Notes: a model not told the origin generated them from the sequence alone. A DNA stretch of 64,000 nt from Ilyomonas sp963847085 (GCA_963847085.1 CAWJYO010000011.1:558001-622000), one strand, 5' to 3'. Counted from the first letter of the stretch, positions 37,618 to 49,121 are shown. Made by a program: numbers and translations.

Positions 37618-38638
37618 TTACACCTGCCTGTCGTTCGCTGTAAAGCCAAGCATCCAGCCCGGATATTCAGCTGGGCAGTTTGCTTACTTCGTCAATTTGT
37701 TTTAATTCCTCTTCTGTAAATATTACATCAATAGATTTTAAATTGTCTTCTAATTGTTCCATTTTATTTGCCCCAATAATAACACTGGTTACAGCAGGTT
37801 GTTTCAGCAGCCATGCCAGTGCTAATTGCGCTATACTTGCACCTTTACTTTCGGCCATGGGTCGCAATACATCAACAATATCAAATACTCTTTCTTTATT
37901 CACGGGCGGAAAATCGAAATTGGCTCTTCGTCCGCCTTCTTTATTTTGCTCATCGCGGTTGTATTTACCACTTAACAAACCGCCCGCTAACGGACTCCAA
38001 ACTAACAAACCCAGTTTCTGGTCGGTTAAAAGAGGAATGATTTCGCGCTCCAGATCTCTGCCGGCAATGGTGTAATAGGCCTGTAAAGAAACAAACCTTG
38101 CCTGGCGGTCATACTTAGAAAAATCGAGTGCTTTCATCAATTGCCAGGCCGCCATATTGCTCGCGCCAATGTATCGCACTTTGCCTTGCTTCACTAAATC
38201 ATCCAGGGCCCAAATGGTTTCTTCGAGCGGTGTTAAAGGGTCGAAGCTGTGAATCTGGTAAAGGTCAATATAATCTAATTGCAAGCGCTTGAGGCTCGCT
38301 TCCACCTGTTGCAGAATATGCTTGCGGGTAAGCCCTGCATCATTGGGACCTTCGCCCATTTTGCCACGTACTTTTGTTGCGATTACAAGGCTATCACGGT
38401 TCAAGCCGAGATTGCGGATAGATTGTCCTGTAAGTTCTTCTGACAAACCTTCGGAATAGATATTGGCGGTATCTATAAAGTTGATACCTGCGTCAATAGA
38501 ATGTTTCACAATTTCATCTACTGCATTCTGCTGCAAACTGCCTATAGGTTTAAATCTGCCTTTGCCGCCAAACGTCATCGTGCCAAGGCAAAGCTCCGAC
38601 ACTTTCAATCCTGTGTTGCCTAATAAATTGTATTTCAT
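37618..38638 (-). CDS. aldo/keto reductase, frameshift at the C-terminus
   Basis: NADPH-dependent TIM-barrel oxidoreductase. The start MKYNLLGNTGLKVSELCLGTMTFGG at 38638 is the usual family start. The catalytic tetrad is in NFIDTANIYSEGLSEE (Asp, Tyr), LVIATKV (Lys) and LYQIHSFD (His). Cofactor loops are YIGASNMAAWQL and VIIGANKMEQLEDNL. The reading frame ends early at LPS, but removing one C near 37670 restores LPAEYPGWMLGFTANDRQV, the typical EYPGW tail, ending at 37618. About 339 residues. The substrate is unknown. The gene stands alone. Confidence 0.9.
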
Positions 38639-38895
38639 CTTTTTTGTTTGATATAAAAAATTTAGAAAGAAGAAATACAGCAAAAACAAAACCGCAGTTC
38701 TTGTGCTTTGCAAATCGTTCCGTTAAGAATATTTGTTTTTGTGCATTTATGTCATTTATCAAAACCGATATAGAAGAGATTTTACTACTGTTAGTTATAT
38801 ATTATAATCAAAATTTAATACAATGAATCAATCAATCTAACACTAACTTTATTTCTTGCAATTGTTTTGTTAAAAGCCCTTTTGTAATCAAGTGA

Positions 38896-41542
38896 ATGAA
38901 GAAAGCAATCACCATATTGTGTTTACTGATTTTAGCCACTACAGCTTTCGCCAGGCACGGTAAAGGCGGTTATTTGGTCTATACATACTTAGGTGCAGGT
39001 ACTAACGCAAATACATCGCGGTATCAGATTACGGTGGTGCATTATGTAAATTGTCAGGAAGTCGAGTTTGAATTAGGAAGTGTGTTTGTAGGTATTTTTA
39101 ATGGCGGAGATGGTGCTTTATACAGCACGATTGAGATAAAGCGAAGCGACCAGCGATACATACAAAAACAACAGTTTGATGGCTGTATTAATCCCGTACC
39201 GGAAGTGTGCTTTTTTTTAGCTTTTTATGTTACTACTATCGAGTTGCCAAACAAAATTTCAGGGTATGTACTGGCGGAACAGGAATGCTGCCGCGCCAAT
39301 GGCATTACTAACATTGTAAATTCGGGAACGACAGGAACTACCAATTCCAACCGTATTCCGGGCACTTTAGATGGCGTTGATTATCACACCAACAGCAGCC
39401 CGGATGTTGCCATTACGGATACAGTAGTCATTTGCCACAATTCGCCATTTCAAATCCCTTTCGGCACCACCGACCCCGATGGCGATAGCCTTGCTTACAG
39501 CTTTTGCAGCGCAGATGCAGGCGGCTCACTTGGCATAAGGCAACCCAACCCACCTTCAAGTCCGCCGTATGAAAGTGTTAATTATGCAGCCCCATATTCG
39601 GGATCATCACCGTTAGGCGGTCAAGTGACAATTGATCATAAAACGGGTTTGATAAAAGGCATTGCACCCAGTGCTACAGGCATGTACAACATTGCTGTTT
39701 GCATCATCGAATACCGCCATGGTGTTGGCCTTGCAGTAACCAAAAAAGAAATTTTAGTAACGGTTGCCGATTGTACACTGTCGGCAGCATCATTACAGCC
39801 TTCTTACATTAACTGCAACAGCTTTTCGCTTAGGTTTGAAAACGAATCGTATGCAAGCAATGTATCTTCTTATTTATGGGATTTTGGTACAAGTGTTACT
39901 AATGATAGTTTGCTAACACAACCTACGCCAAGCATTACATTCCCCGATACCGGCACGTATCATATCAAGCTAAAAGTAACCAGCGGCGCCAGTTGCTCCG
40001 ATTCTGCCACTTCAATTGTAAAAATTTATCCCGGCTTTTCAGCCGGCTTTACAGTGCAGGGCAGTTGCTTCCAATCGCCGTTTGTTTTTACCGATATAAG
40101 TTATGTAAGGTATGGCGTCATTAATCAATACAAATGGAACTTCGGCAATGTAAGCACCGATGCTGATACATCAAATCAAAAGAACCCAAGCTATCAATAT
40201 CCAAAAGCAGAAACGGTAACAGCAACCCTGATTATAAACAGTGATAAAGGCTGTGTTGACACTGCAACAAAAACGGTTGTTGTCAATAATAAACCACAAA
40301 TAGTTGCGCCTTTTACCGATACATTAATTTGTAAAAATGATACGCTCTCCCTGCCTGTGCAAACCAGTGGAAATGTGTTTTCGTGGACGCCTGTTTACCA
40401 CATCAGCAATGCCAACATTAGTAATCCATCAGTAAGTCCGTTTGATACTACTGTTTATACTTTGGTAGTGCACGACAAGCAATGCGTTGACAGCATCAGA
40501 TTAACCGTGAACGTGATAGATTCAGTAACGCTTAAATTACCTTCGCTGATAAAACTTTGTGCAACTGACAGCGTGCAATTATCGCCCGTAAGTGATGCTT
40601 TATACTTTACATGGAATGAATCAAACAACACACAAACACTCAATCATCCCACTACAAAAAGTCCTACAGTTGCGCCTTTACAAAGCACCTTCTATCGGCT
40701 AACAGCTTCTGTTGGACATTGCAAAGCCAATGCACAAACTAGGGTGCTGGTATCGCCATATCCAACGGCAAGCGTAAGTGAGGCTGCCAGCATTTGTTTT
40801 GGCAATACGGTGCAACTTCATGCCAGTACAAAAGCAGCGCATTATATGTGGAGTCCGGCTACATCCTTAACAGGCGCGAATACATTAAATCCATTGGCTG
40901 GTCCGCAACAATCAACCGCTTACGTGCTTACAGTCAGCGATACTTTTTACTGCACCAAACCTGTAACCGATACGGTGCATGTACAAGTAATTCCACTACC
41001 GGAATTAAATACAAGCAACGATACTTCTGCTGTAATCGGCCAACCTTTGCAGTTAAAAGCTATGTGCGAATGAAGAGGCATCTTTTCGGTGGTTTCCAGT
41101 TATCAATATCAACAACAGTTCGGTTTCAAATCCGGTGATTACAATTACCAATTCTTCGCCTTCGTCTCTTACTTATTTCGTAACAGCAACCACATCGCAA
41201 GGCTGTGCTGCCGCCGATTCTGTTCATATAAAAGTGTACAAAACCAAACCCGATATTTTTGTTCCTTCTGCATTTACCCCTAATGGTGATGGACGTAATG
41301 ATCTGTTCATGCCTGTTGCCGTTGGCATTGCCAGATTGTATTTTTTTAGAATCATTGACAGATGGGGCAATCTCTTGTTTGAAACAAAAACAATAGGTGC
41401 AGGTTGGGATGGTTTATACAATGGAAAATTGCAGCCGCCGGGTACTTATGTGTTTGAAGTGAAAGGCAGCGATTACGAAGGCAACATCATTGAGAAAAGA
41501 GGAACGGTAGTGTTGAGTAAGATAAAACGATACGATTTGTGA
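38896..41542 (+). CDS. large secreted PKD-domain protein with gliding-motility C-terminal domain (CHU_C), one frameshift
   Basis: Surface or secreted protein. The signal peptide KKAITILCLLILATTAFA is followed by a region rich in Cys and beta strands (about 25-290) and two PKD domains (YLWDFGTSVTNDS and YKWNFGNVSTDAD, each ending in a tyrosine strand). Further Ig-like repeats with LxPTxSPTVAPLQSTFYRLTA-type segments come next. The end is the gliding-associated domain PDIFVPSAFTPNGDGRNDLF...GWDGLYNGKLQPPGTYVFEV, a sorting signal for type IX secretion. The frame slips near 41068; dropping one A gives AMCDEEASFRWFPVINI. About 881 residues. Its role may be adhesion or motility. Confidence 0.88.
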
Positions 41543-41650
41543 TTCCAGATTTATGATTGCTACAAATCGCTGTAGCAAAGACTTATAGCGAAAGAATTGA
41601 TACCTCCGATACATTAAAATGGTATCAGGAACACATTTATCTTTGGTAAC

Positions 41651-41875
41651 ATGCAGCAGAATTGGGGAAGGCTAATTATTTATGTAGGAATTGCCATCGT
41701 GCTTATCGGCATTATCATTTATTTGTTTGGCAATAAATTAAACTGGTTAGGAAGATTGCCCGGTGATATTCGGATTGAACGAGACAATTTTCGGTTTTAT
41801 TTTCCAATTACTACCATGATTTTGATAAGCCTTTTGCTAACACTTATCGTTAATATTGTTCGGAGGTTTTTATAA
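41651..41875 (+). CDS. DUF2905 small membrane protein
   Basis: 74 residues with two transmembrane helices (LIIYVGIAIVLIGIIIYLFG and ITTMILISLLLTLIVNIV) joined by the family sequence LNWLGRLPGDIRIERDNFRFYFP. Function unknown. The ATG lies 5 bp after TATCTTTG (41638-41645), so the transcript may be almost leaderless. A hairpin terminator follows. Confidence 0.9.
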   Translation: MQQNWGRLIIYVGIAIVLIGIIIYLFGNKLNWLGRLPGDIRIERDNFRFYFPITTMILISLLLTLIVNIVRRFL

Positions 41876-41888
41876 TGTTTATAAAACC

Positions 41889-41923
41889 AAAAGCAGCGAT
41901 GAAAATGTATCATTGCTGCTTTT
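41889..41923. terminator. terminator between the DUF2905 gene and gcvP
   Basis: AAAAGCAGCGATG (41889-41901) pairs with CATTGCTGCTTTT (41911-41923), one G-U pair, followed by GTTTTT. It works for the convergent pair. Confidence 0.8.
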
Positions 41924-41954
41924 GTTTTTACTGATTTTTTTAGAGAAATAGATC

Positions 41955-44823
41955 TCAACTTTCATACGCCTCAACCGGCTCGCAGGTGCAGATTAAATTT
42001 CTATCACCATACGTATTATTAATGCGCGAAACAGAAGCCCAAAACTTATTGTGCGTTACATAATGCAACGGGAATGCAGCTTCGGTACGACTGTAAGGAT
42101 GGCTCCATTCGTTGGCGCAAACTACAGCTTGTGTATGCGGCGCATTTTTTAAAACATTGTCCCCTTTGTCTGCCTTACCTTCTTCAATTGCTTTTATCTC
42201 TTCGCGGATCGAAATCATGGCTTCGCAAAACCTGTCGAGTTCTGCTTTATCTTCACTTTCGGTGGGCTCAATCATAATGGTTCCCGGCACCGGAAAGCTC
42301 ATTGTGGGTGCATGAAAACCATAATCTATCAAACGCTTGGCAACATCTTCCGCTTCAATACCACATGATGCTTTGAATGGACGCAAATCAATAATAAATT
42401 CATGTGCGCAAGTGCCCCCTTTACCACTGTACAAAATAGGATAATGCTCACTTAATCTTGCCCGCATGTAGTTGGCATTTAAAATGGCATATTCGGTAGC
42501 TTTTTTCACACCTTCTTTGCCCAGCATTTTGATATAAGCATAGCTGATCAATAAAATACTGGCAGAACCAAACGGCGCAGCACTTACAGCATGTTGATGA
42601 TCGTCAGCAGAAGAAAATACATGCCCTGGTAAATAAGGCTGCAAATGGCTTTTAGCACATATAGGCCCCATGCCCGGACCGCCACCGCCATGCGGAATGG
42701 CAAATGTTTTATGAAGATTAAGATGGCAAACATCGGCACCAATTTGTGCGGGCGAAGTTAAGCCAACCTGCGCATTCATGTTGGCGCCATCCATATATAC
42801 TTGTCCGCCATGCTGATGCACCACTTCACATATCTCCTGTATGCTTTCTTCAAACACACCATGCGTTGACGGATAGGTTACCATCAATGCGCCCAATGTG
42901 TCTTTGTATTGTTCTGCTTTTGCTTTCAAATCAGTCAACATCAATATGACCTTCGGCATCGCTTTTTACTACCACCACTTTCATTCCTGTCATCACCGCG
43001 CTGGCAGGATTAGTGCCGTGTGCAGAAATAGGAATGAGCACCACGTTGCGATGTGCATTACCGTTGGCTTTGTGATATTCCATAATGGTAAGCAATCCCG
43101 CATACTCGCCTTGTGCGCCGCTGTTGGGCTGCAGGCTGCATGCATCAAAGCCGGTGATGATGCATAAATCATCGCTCAATTCTTTGATGATTTGCTCATA
43201 TCCTTCTGCCTGTTCAGCAGGAACAAAAGGATGCAACTGGCTGAACTGTGGCAAGCTTACCGGAATCATTTCAGAAGCGGCGTTTAATTTCATCGTACAA
43301 CTGCCCAAGCTTATCATACTGTGCGTTAGCGACAAATCTTTGTTTTCAAGGCTTTTTAAATACCGCATCATTTCGCTTTCGCTGTGATGAATGTTGAAAA
43401 CCGGATGCGTTAAATACGCTGATGTTCGTTGCGCGAAAGAAGGAATATTGGGTAAAGAAAAATCATCAAAATGTATAGCAATGTTTTCCTTGTTGGCAGC
43501 TTCTGCAAAAAGAGAAACGATGTTTACAACATCTTCTTTTGTGGTCGTTTCATCTAACGAAATACCAATATGTTCATCATCAAAATAATAAAAATTGATT
43601 TCGTTCTTTTCTGCTATCGGCCGAATGATTGTTGTTTTTGCCTGAATTTTTATTGTATCAAAATAGAATTTGTTTTCGTTCTGAAAGCCAATGGCAGCAA
43701 GGCTTTCAGATAATGTTTTGGTTAAGATAGAAACTCTTTCGGCAATGGCTTTTAAACCTTTTGGTCCGTGATACACTGCATACATAGCAGCCATGTTGGC
43801 AAGCAAAGCCTGTGCAGTGCAAATGTTTGAAGTTGCTTTTTCGCGCTTAATGTGCTGCTCTCTTGTTTGTAAAGCCATGCGAAGTGCGCGGTTGTTTTGC
43901 GCGTCAACACTCACACCAATAATGCGGCCGGGAATACCGCGTTTAAACTCATCTTTCGTGGCAAAAAAGGCAGCGTGCGGACCGCCATAGCCTAACGGCA
44001 CACCAAAGCGTTGTGCCGAGCCAACGGCAACATCAGCACCCAATTCGCCGGGCGAAGTAAGCAAGGTTAAAGCCAGCAAATCAGTTGCCATCACTACATA
44101 AGCGCCGGCTGCATGTGCCGCTTCAATAAAGCTTTTATGCCCCTTTATTTCGCCGTTGCTGTCGGGATATTGAACAATCGCACCAAAATAAGTATCATCC
44201 AATTGTGCCTTTTCAAAAGAAGCAAAATGGAGCTCAATACCGATGGGTTCGGCGCGGGTTTGCAATACATCTTTGGTTTGTGCAAAAACGTGTTCATCAA
44301 CAAAAAACTTTGGCTTTGTAATCTTATCCGTTTTGTTTACATGATGAAACAACATTGCCATTGCTTCGGCTGCAGCAGTAGCTTCGTCAAGCAACGAAGC
44401 ATTGCTAAGCTCCAGACCGGTAAGGTCGCTCACCACCGTTTGAAAGTTCAGCAGGCTTTCCAATCTTCCTTGCGCAATCTCTGCCTGGTAAGGTGTGTAC
44501 TGTGTGTACCAGCCTGGGTTTTCAAACAGGTTGCGCAATATAACAGATGGCGTAATGGTATTGTAATACCCTTGTCCAATATAGGTTTTGAACAACTTGT
44601 TTTTTGCTGCAACGTTTTTGATTTCGTCCAGATATTGTTGCTCACTGATGGCATCAGGTAAAGGCAACGATTGTTGCAAACGAATGTTTTGCGGGATGGT
44701 TTTATCAATCAGTTCATCAATTGTTTTTACACCGATAACGGATAACATTTGCGCAGCTTCCTCTTCCGTTGTGCCGATATGCCTGCGCTGAAATTCGGTT
44801 GCCTGTTGCTCAAATACATTCAT
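41955..44823 (-). CDS. gcvP: glycine dehydrogenase (decarboxylating), P protein, one frameshift
   Basis: PLP enzyme of the glycine cleavage system, splitting glycine to CO2 and an aminomethyl group on GcvH. The start MNVFEQQATEFQRRHIGTTEEE at 44823 is the family start. The N-half has IGQGYYNTITPSVILRNLFENPGWYTQYTPYQ in several blocks. The C-half has SLGSCTMKLNAASEMIP and the PLP lysine in LNLHKTFAIPHGGGGPG (about residue 706). The frame slips near 42939. Removing one T gives GHIDVDDLKAKAEQ and about 955 residues, a full-length fused P protein. No gcvT or gcvH gene lies in the window. A consensus promoter is seen upstream. Confidence 0.95.
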
Positions 44824-44860
44824 AACTAACAATATTAAAATGGCATTTTTGCCAGATGCG

Positions 44861-44893
44861 CAAAGGTACAACGCAGAGATTGTGGGTTGCAAG
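44861..44893 (-). promoter_or_regulatory. gcvP promoter
   Basis: On the minus strand CTTG (44893-44890), 21-bp spacer, TACCTTTG (44868-44861), close to the TTTG-N19/21-TAnnTTTG consensus. The leader to the ATG would be only about 35 nt, too short for a glycine riboswitch. Confidence 0.6.
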
Positions 44894-44957
44894 CGTTGTA
44901 AAACGCTGTGCATATTGTTAGGATAACTTTATAATGCGTGCCTGAACCGTTATTTTT

Positions 44958-45081
44958 GGGATGAATAGGATATGAGATTGTATTTACTTCAATCACACAT
45001 AATTATTCAATGAAACCAAACCAGCGCTTTTGTATTTGTATCTTTAATCCCTAAATATCACATTTATCTCATTAATCCTGG
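44958..45081. repeat. degenerate relative of the GGGATGTTTGGGAT palindrome
   Basis: The left arm begins GGGATGAATAGGATATGAGA. The right side contains AATCCCTAAATATCACATTT and ATCTCATTAATCCTG. It matches the element at 14276-14383 in wording but has diverged. It lies between divergent gcvP and the deacetylase gene. Confidence 0.45.
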
Positions 45082-45102
45082 TTCTGCCTAAAAACAAAAG
45101 CA

Positions 45103-45735
45103 ATGTATTTCGTAAAAACGCCTTGGTTTTTGAAAAAAATATATCCCTATTTTTTATGGAAAATAACTACAAAAGAAAAAGCATTGTACTTAACATTTGA
45201 TGATGGGCCACACGAAATGGCAACGCCTTTTATACTGGATGAATTGAAAAAGTGGAATGCAAAAGCTACTTTTTTTTGCCTTGGTAAAAATGTGGTCAAT
45301 CATCCTGCTATCTATCGCCGTATTGTGGAAGAAGGTCATTCAGTTGGTAACCATACCTACAACCATTTGAATGGATGGAAAACAGATGATACCGCTTACA
45401 TCAACGATATTATTCAGGCTTCCCAACATATAAACAGCCGCTTGTTTCGTCCACCTTATGGAAGAATTAAAAAGTTTCAGGCGAAGATTTTACGCCAACA
45501 AAAGCAGCAACATCAATTATTTTCCATTGTTATGTGGGATGTATTGAGCGGTGATTTCGACATTAATTTATCTCCGCAAAAGAGCCTGCAAAATGTTATC
45601 AATAAAGCTGAAATCGGCTCTGTGATTGTATTTCATGATAGCACAAAAGCCTGGAGTCGCATGAGTTTTGCATTGCCAAAAGTGCTGCAACATTTTACTG
45701 AAAAAGGTTTTGTTTTTAAGGCATTATCTCAATGA
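45103..45735 (+). CDS. polysaccharide deacetylase family protein
   Basis: NodB-fold carbohydrate esterase removing acetyl groups from N-acetylated sugars, perhaps in cell-wall glycan. Motif 1 is LTFDDGPHE (about 30-38) with the catalytic Asp and metal Asp. Motif 2 is GNHTYNH (about 88-94) with the two metal histidines. Motif 3 is LFRPPYGR (about 116-123), and the later motifs are WDVLSGDFD and VIVFHDS. 210 residues. The N-terminus (VKTPWFLKKIYPYFLWKI) has hydrophobic character but no clear cleavage site. It stands alone, with a hairpin after it. Confidence 0.92.
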   Translation: MYFVKTPWFLKKIYPYFLWKITTKEKALYLTFDDGPHEMATPFILDELKKWNAKATFFCLGKNVVNHPAIYRRIVEEGHSVGNHTYNHLNGWKTDDTAYINDIIQASQHINSRLFRPPYGRIKKFQAKILRQQKQQHQLFSIVMWDVLSGDFDINLSPQKSLQNVINKAEIGSVIVFHDSTKAWSRMSFALPKVLQHFTEKGFVFKALSQ

Positions 45736-45794
45736 AGAATCAGCAACTTTATCCACAGTTAAAACTTTAGTTATATATTTTGGCGCAAAAAAAA

Positions 45795-45822
45795 AAGAGT
45801 CGTACTTTTTTGTACAGCTCTT
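45795..45822. terminator. hairpin between convergent deacetylase and coiled-coil genes
   Basis: AAGAGTCGTAC and GTACAGCTCTT pair with a two-base internal mismatch around loop TTTTTT, with an A-run before and T-rich sequence after. Confidence 0.55.
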
Positions 45823-45862
45823 CTCAATTTTTAGTAAAAAGGAAAACTACTTTTGTTAACAG

Positions 45863-46853
45863 TTAACCAAACAAACCGCCTTTGCGTAAGCTTTTTGTGC
45901 CTTCGCCAATTTTGTATCCGTTGTGATAAATTTCAATTTTATAATCGCCGGTCTGGTAATGGTTTTCCTGTTTCCAGTCGAAGCTAACCGGTGTGCGTTT
46001 GCCTTGTTCATAGTTTATATCAACCTTGCTGGTATAAACTTTTGAGCCTTCGTCGCGGGTTTGAAATTCGCCGCTACCATTCGATGGAATCGTAATGGGT
46101 TTGCCATCCGGTCCAATCACAACCACGTACAATTCTTTTTGTCCGCTCGGTGCAATGCGGTTTTCATCCAAATCAAACGACACACGAAACATATCGGCCT
46201 TCTTTGCTTTGCTGGTTTCTTTTTCTTTACCATTGCCTCTTACATTAATAGCTGCAATGTTTATGTTAGAAGCATGAAGCGTAGAAGCCACATCAGTAAC
46301 ATGCGCTTTTTCAGAATCGCTGGAAGCTAAATTGGTACTCAGCGTTTGTGTCTGCGTTGTTAAGCGAATCGCGCTGAACCGTAAGCTGCTTATTGTTTGT
46401 GGTTAAGGTTTGATTATCGGCAGTTAATTGTGCAATCTGCGTTTCGTAATCATTAATCTTTCCATTCAACTGATTGATCAAACTTTGCAGTTTTCTTTTG
46501 TCAGCATTCGCCTTGCTGCTTTCTGTCTTGTACTCTTGTTTTAATTTGTTGATTGCTGCTTCGCGGTCTGATAATTTTCCCTGCAATTGCGCATTGTTGC
46601 CGGTTAGCGAATCCATTCTTTGCAATGCACTTTTAAACTCGTTGTCCAACGAATCTTTTTCATTGGTGGTAGTAGTAATTTGAGTTTGCTGTTGCTGAAT
46701 TTGCTCGTGGGTTTTATTTTTGTCATAAACGATGTATCCCCATGAGCCTAATAAAAGCACTACCAATGCGCCGTAAATCAAATTACGGTTATCTTTAGAT
46801 TTTTGTGGCTGATCAGGTGATGAGCCGGTGGAAGGATAATTAGTGTATGCCAT
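45863..46853 (-). CDS. single-pass membrane coiled-coil protein, one frameshift
   Basis: Function unknown. Residues about 23-45 (RNLIYGALVVLLLGSWGYIVYD) form one transmembrane helix after a short cytoplasmic Pro/Ser/Gln-rich head. Residues about 48-160 are a long coiled coil (QIQQQQTQITTTTNEKDSL..., INQLNGKINDYETQIAQLTADNQ). The frame slips near 46355. One base removed gives TQTLSTNLASSDSEKAHVTDV, leading into a beta-rich C-terminal domain (ELYVVVIGPDGKPITIP, VSFDWKQENHYQTGDYKIEIYHNG). About 329 residues. It is divergent from the exonuclease gene with a 42-bp gap. It probably spans from membrane to periplasm, but no partner is evident. Confidence 0.78.
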
Positions 46854-46895
46854 AACATTTATTTTTTATTTACAAATCAACTAAAACCAACTTAC

Positions 46896-47624
46896 TTGAA
46901 CACAACGTCGCTGGATAAATTTTTTGTTATAGATATTGAAACTGTGCCGCAATTTCCCGACTACACTATGCTGAGCAATGAATGGCAGCGGCGTTGGTGG
47001 CAGAAAATTGCGAAAACCATACCAGAAACGATTACTCCTGAAGACAGCTATCGGCAAAAAGCTGGTATTCTGGCTGAATTTGGAAAAATTGTTTGCATTT
47101 CGATTGGCTGTTTTCACGAGGCAAAAAACGGTGAGCCTATCTTTCACATCAAAAGTATTTATGGAGATGATGAGAAGGAACTGTTAGAAAAATTTTTAAA
47201 AGCCAGCGATAAGTTTTGCGATAAGAAAAGCGGTTTCTGGTTTGCAGGCCATAATATTCGCGAATTTGATATTCCTTATATCTGCAGGCGTTTGCTTATC
47301 AATGGGTTAAAACTTCCACAGTATCTTTGTCTGCACGACAAAAAACCCTGGGAAGTAGAAATGCTCGACACATTACATTGGTGGAAATTTGGCGATTATA
47401 AAAACTATATTTCGCTTGATTTGCTGGCTGGCGTGATGGATGTACCAACTTCAAAAACCGATATTGATGGAAGCATGGTGCAGGATGTTTATTATAAAGA
47501 AAAAGACTTGAAACGCATTGCCGATTATTGCCAGCGTGATGTAGAAGTAGTGGCTAATCTTTTACTTCGATTTAACAACATGCCCTTGCTGAAAGAAGAA
47601 AATGTAAAGACTTATCAGGCCTGA
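46896..47624 (+). CDS. PolB-like 3'-5' exonuclease (DEDDy)
   Basis: Predicted DNA/RNA 3'-5' exonuclease related to the proofreading domain of family B polymerases, standing alone. Motif I is FVIDIETVPQ (Asp, Glu about 12-14). Motif II is FAGHNIREFDIPYICRR (about 115-131). Motif III is IADYCQRDVEVVANLL (Tyr...Asp), giving the DEDDy set. 242 residues. No ATG precedes motif I, so the TTG at 46896 is the likely start; the stop-bounded frame leaves little choice. Biological role unknown, probably repair or nucleic-acid turnover. Confidence 0.88.
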   Translation: MNTTSLDKFFVIDIETVPQFPDYTMLSNEWQRRWWQKIAKTIPETITPEDSYRQKAGILAEFGKIVCISIGCFHEAKNGEPIFHIKSIYGDDEKELLEKFLKASDKFCDKKSGFWFAGHNIREFDIPYICRRLLINGLKLPQYLCLHDKKPWEVEMLDTLHWWKFGDYKNYISLDLLAGVMDVPTSKTDIDGSMVQDVYYKEKDLKRIADYCQRDVEVVANLLLRFNNMPLLKEENVKTYQA

Positions 47625-47693
47625 TCAAAGCAATTTTTAATGACTGATTAACGTAATACAAACACTTTAGTAACGTTTGTTTTTGCCGCTTTT

Positions 47694-49025
47694 TTATTGG
47701 CTCGTTTCTTTTTCAGAAAGCTGGTTGAGAAGGTTTACAACGCCTTCTCTTTTTAAGATTAAATAACCCAATCTGTCGTTGCTGATGCCTTCCTTTAAAT
47801 GATAGCTAAAGCTGAGTTGATCGTTCTTTACTTCCGTTTCAAAATACCGGAATTGGATGTTGGGATATTGTTTTAAATCTTCTCCAATCTCATACAAATG
47901 AGTTGATAAAATGAATAGTGCGTTTGTCATTTTGCGCAAGCCTTCAATTACAACTGTACTGCATTTCATTGCATCCTGTACGTTGGTTCCTTTGAACAAT
48001 TCGTCAATCAAAATCAACCATTTTTTTCCATCGCTTATTTTTTCAATTGTCTTTCTGATGCGTTGCACTTCATTAAAAAAATAACTCTCGCCATTAATGA
48101 TATTATCCACTACCTGTATATTGCTTAACAAGCCGTCAAACATAGACAAGCTAAGGCTTTGCGCCGGTACACCCATACCAACATGAGCCAGATAAGCACT
48201 TACACCAACCGCTTTTATAAATGTACTTTTACCAGCCATATTAGCGCCGGTCATAAATAAAAAATTTTGTTGCTGGGTAAGCTCTATATCATAAGCAACA
48301 GGCGTATGCAACAAGGGATGATACAACTGCTTCGCTTCAAAGAAGGGAGATTCACTTTCTTTGAATTGAGGCATACAAAAATGAAATTGTTGGCAGGCTT
48401 TTGCCAGGCTGATATAAGCATCCAAACGGTTGTAAATTTCAGTCAATTCCAATGCTTCGCTTTTATACCTGCGTCTTACAAAGCCACCAAAATTCAGAAT
48501 TTGCGCGAAAGACAGCTTTTTGGTTTTGTCCCATTTTTGCATTTGCTGAATAACAGGCCGATTCAATAAAGAAACAATCCTTTCGCCAATGCCACATAAA
48601 AACGAAGACTCGGTATTGAGTACCAATTGTGCAATGGTTGACATGCCTTTAAAAAAATCAATAAAATGCGAAACAGAATAACGCGTTAGCGAAAAATCTG
48701 CGGAATGAAACAACCGATACGTTAAGCCATTGGCAGCGTTAGGAGATGGAATTTCATCAATCGCAGTGTCGTACCAGCGTTCAATCACCATGATAGTTCC
48801 ATTGGATATTTGTTGTGGCAGTTGTGGCAGCAAATGTATAAGGCTAACAATGGTTTGCTGCGTTTCTTCTATCTTTTTTATACTGGCCAAAGGCTTACCC
48901 AGCAGCAGTTTCAGCCACTCCTTACCGCCAACGGTGGCAGTAAAGTTCAATTGATTAAAAACAGACAATTCTTCTTCAGAATTAAAGATAGAAAGATCGT
49001 TAACGGTGGTTTTATCTGCCTGCAT
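47694..49025 (-). CDS. MutS-like ATPase without mismatch-binding domain
   Basis: 443 residues. The C-terminal half is a MutS ABC-type ATPase: Walker A TGANMAGKSTFIKAVG (about 258-273), signature region ESYFFNEVQRIRKTIEK, Walker B ILIDELFKGTNVQDA, and LSTHLYE. The first 240 residues are helical core/lever domain only. The N-terminal mismatch-recognition and connector domains of MutS are missing, as are the C-terminal Smr domain and nuclease loop of MutS2. Such short MutS-like proteins are common in Bacteroidota, function untested. The Walker motifs are intact, so it should bind ATP. Confidence 0.88.
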   Translation of the reverse strand: MQADKTTVNDLSIFNSEEELSVFNQLNFTATVGGKEWLKLLLGKPLASIKKIEETQQTIVSLIHLLPQLPQQISNGTIMVIERWYDTAIDEIPSPNAANGLTYRLFHSADFSLTRYSVSHFIDFFKGMSTIAQLVLNTESSFLCGIGERIVSLLNRPVIQQMQKWDKTKKLSFAQILNFGGFVRRRYKSEALELTEIYNRLDAYISLAKACQQFHFCMPQFKESESPFFEAKQLYHPLLHTPVAYDIELTQQQNFLFMTGANMAGKSTFIKAVGVSAYLAHVGMGVPAQSLSLSMFDGLLSNIQVVDNIINGESYFFNEVQRIRKTIEKISDGKKWLILIDELFKGTNVQDAMKCSTVVIEGLRKMTNALFILSTHLYEIGEDLKQYPNIQFRYFETEVKNDQLSFSYHLKEGISNDRLGYLILKREGVVNLLNQLSEKETSQ

Positions 49026-49062
49026 TCGTTATTGAATATGTAAGATTTAATATTTGAGCTGT

Positions 49063-49117
49063 GAGCTTCGAGCTATGAGTGTTGAGCAATAAACTCGAAG
49101 CTCATAGCTCGAAGCTC
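49063..49117. repeat. perfect 17-bp inverted repeat of CTCGAAGCTCATAGCTC type
   Basis: GAGCTTCGAGCTATGAG (49063-49079) pairs exactly with CTCATAGCTCGAAGCTC (49101-49117). Extra half-copies (ACTCGAAG, CTCATAGCT) flank it. It lies in the spacer between two same-strand genes (pyrC upstream, MutS-like downstream) and may act as a terminator. Confidence 0.7.
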
Positions 49118-49121
49118 ATAG

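Noticed and set aside
44824..44960. Glycine riboswitch upstream of gcvP
   Set aside because: The consensus promoter leaves a leader of only about 35 nt and no riboswitch-like fold is visible.
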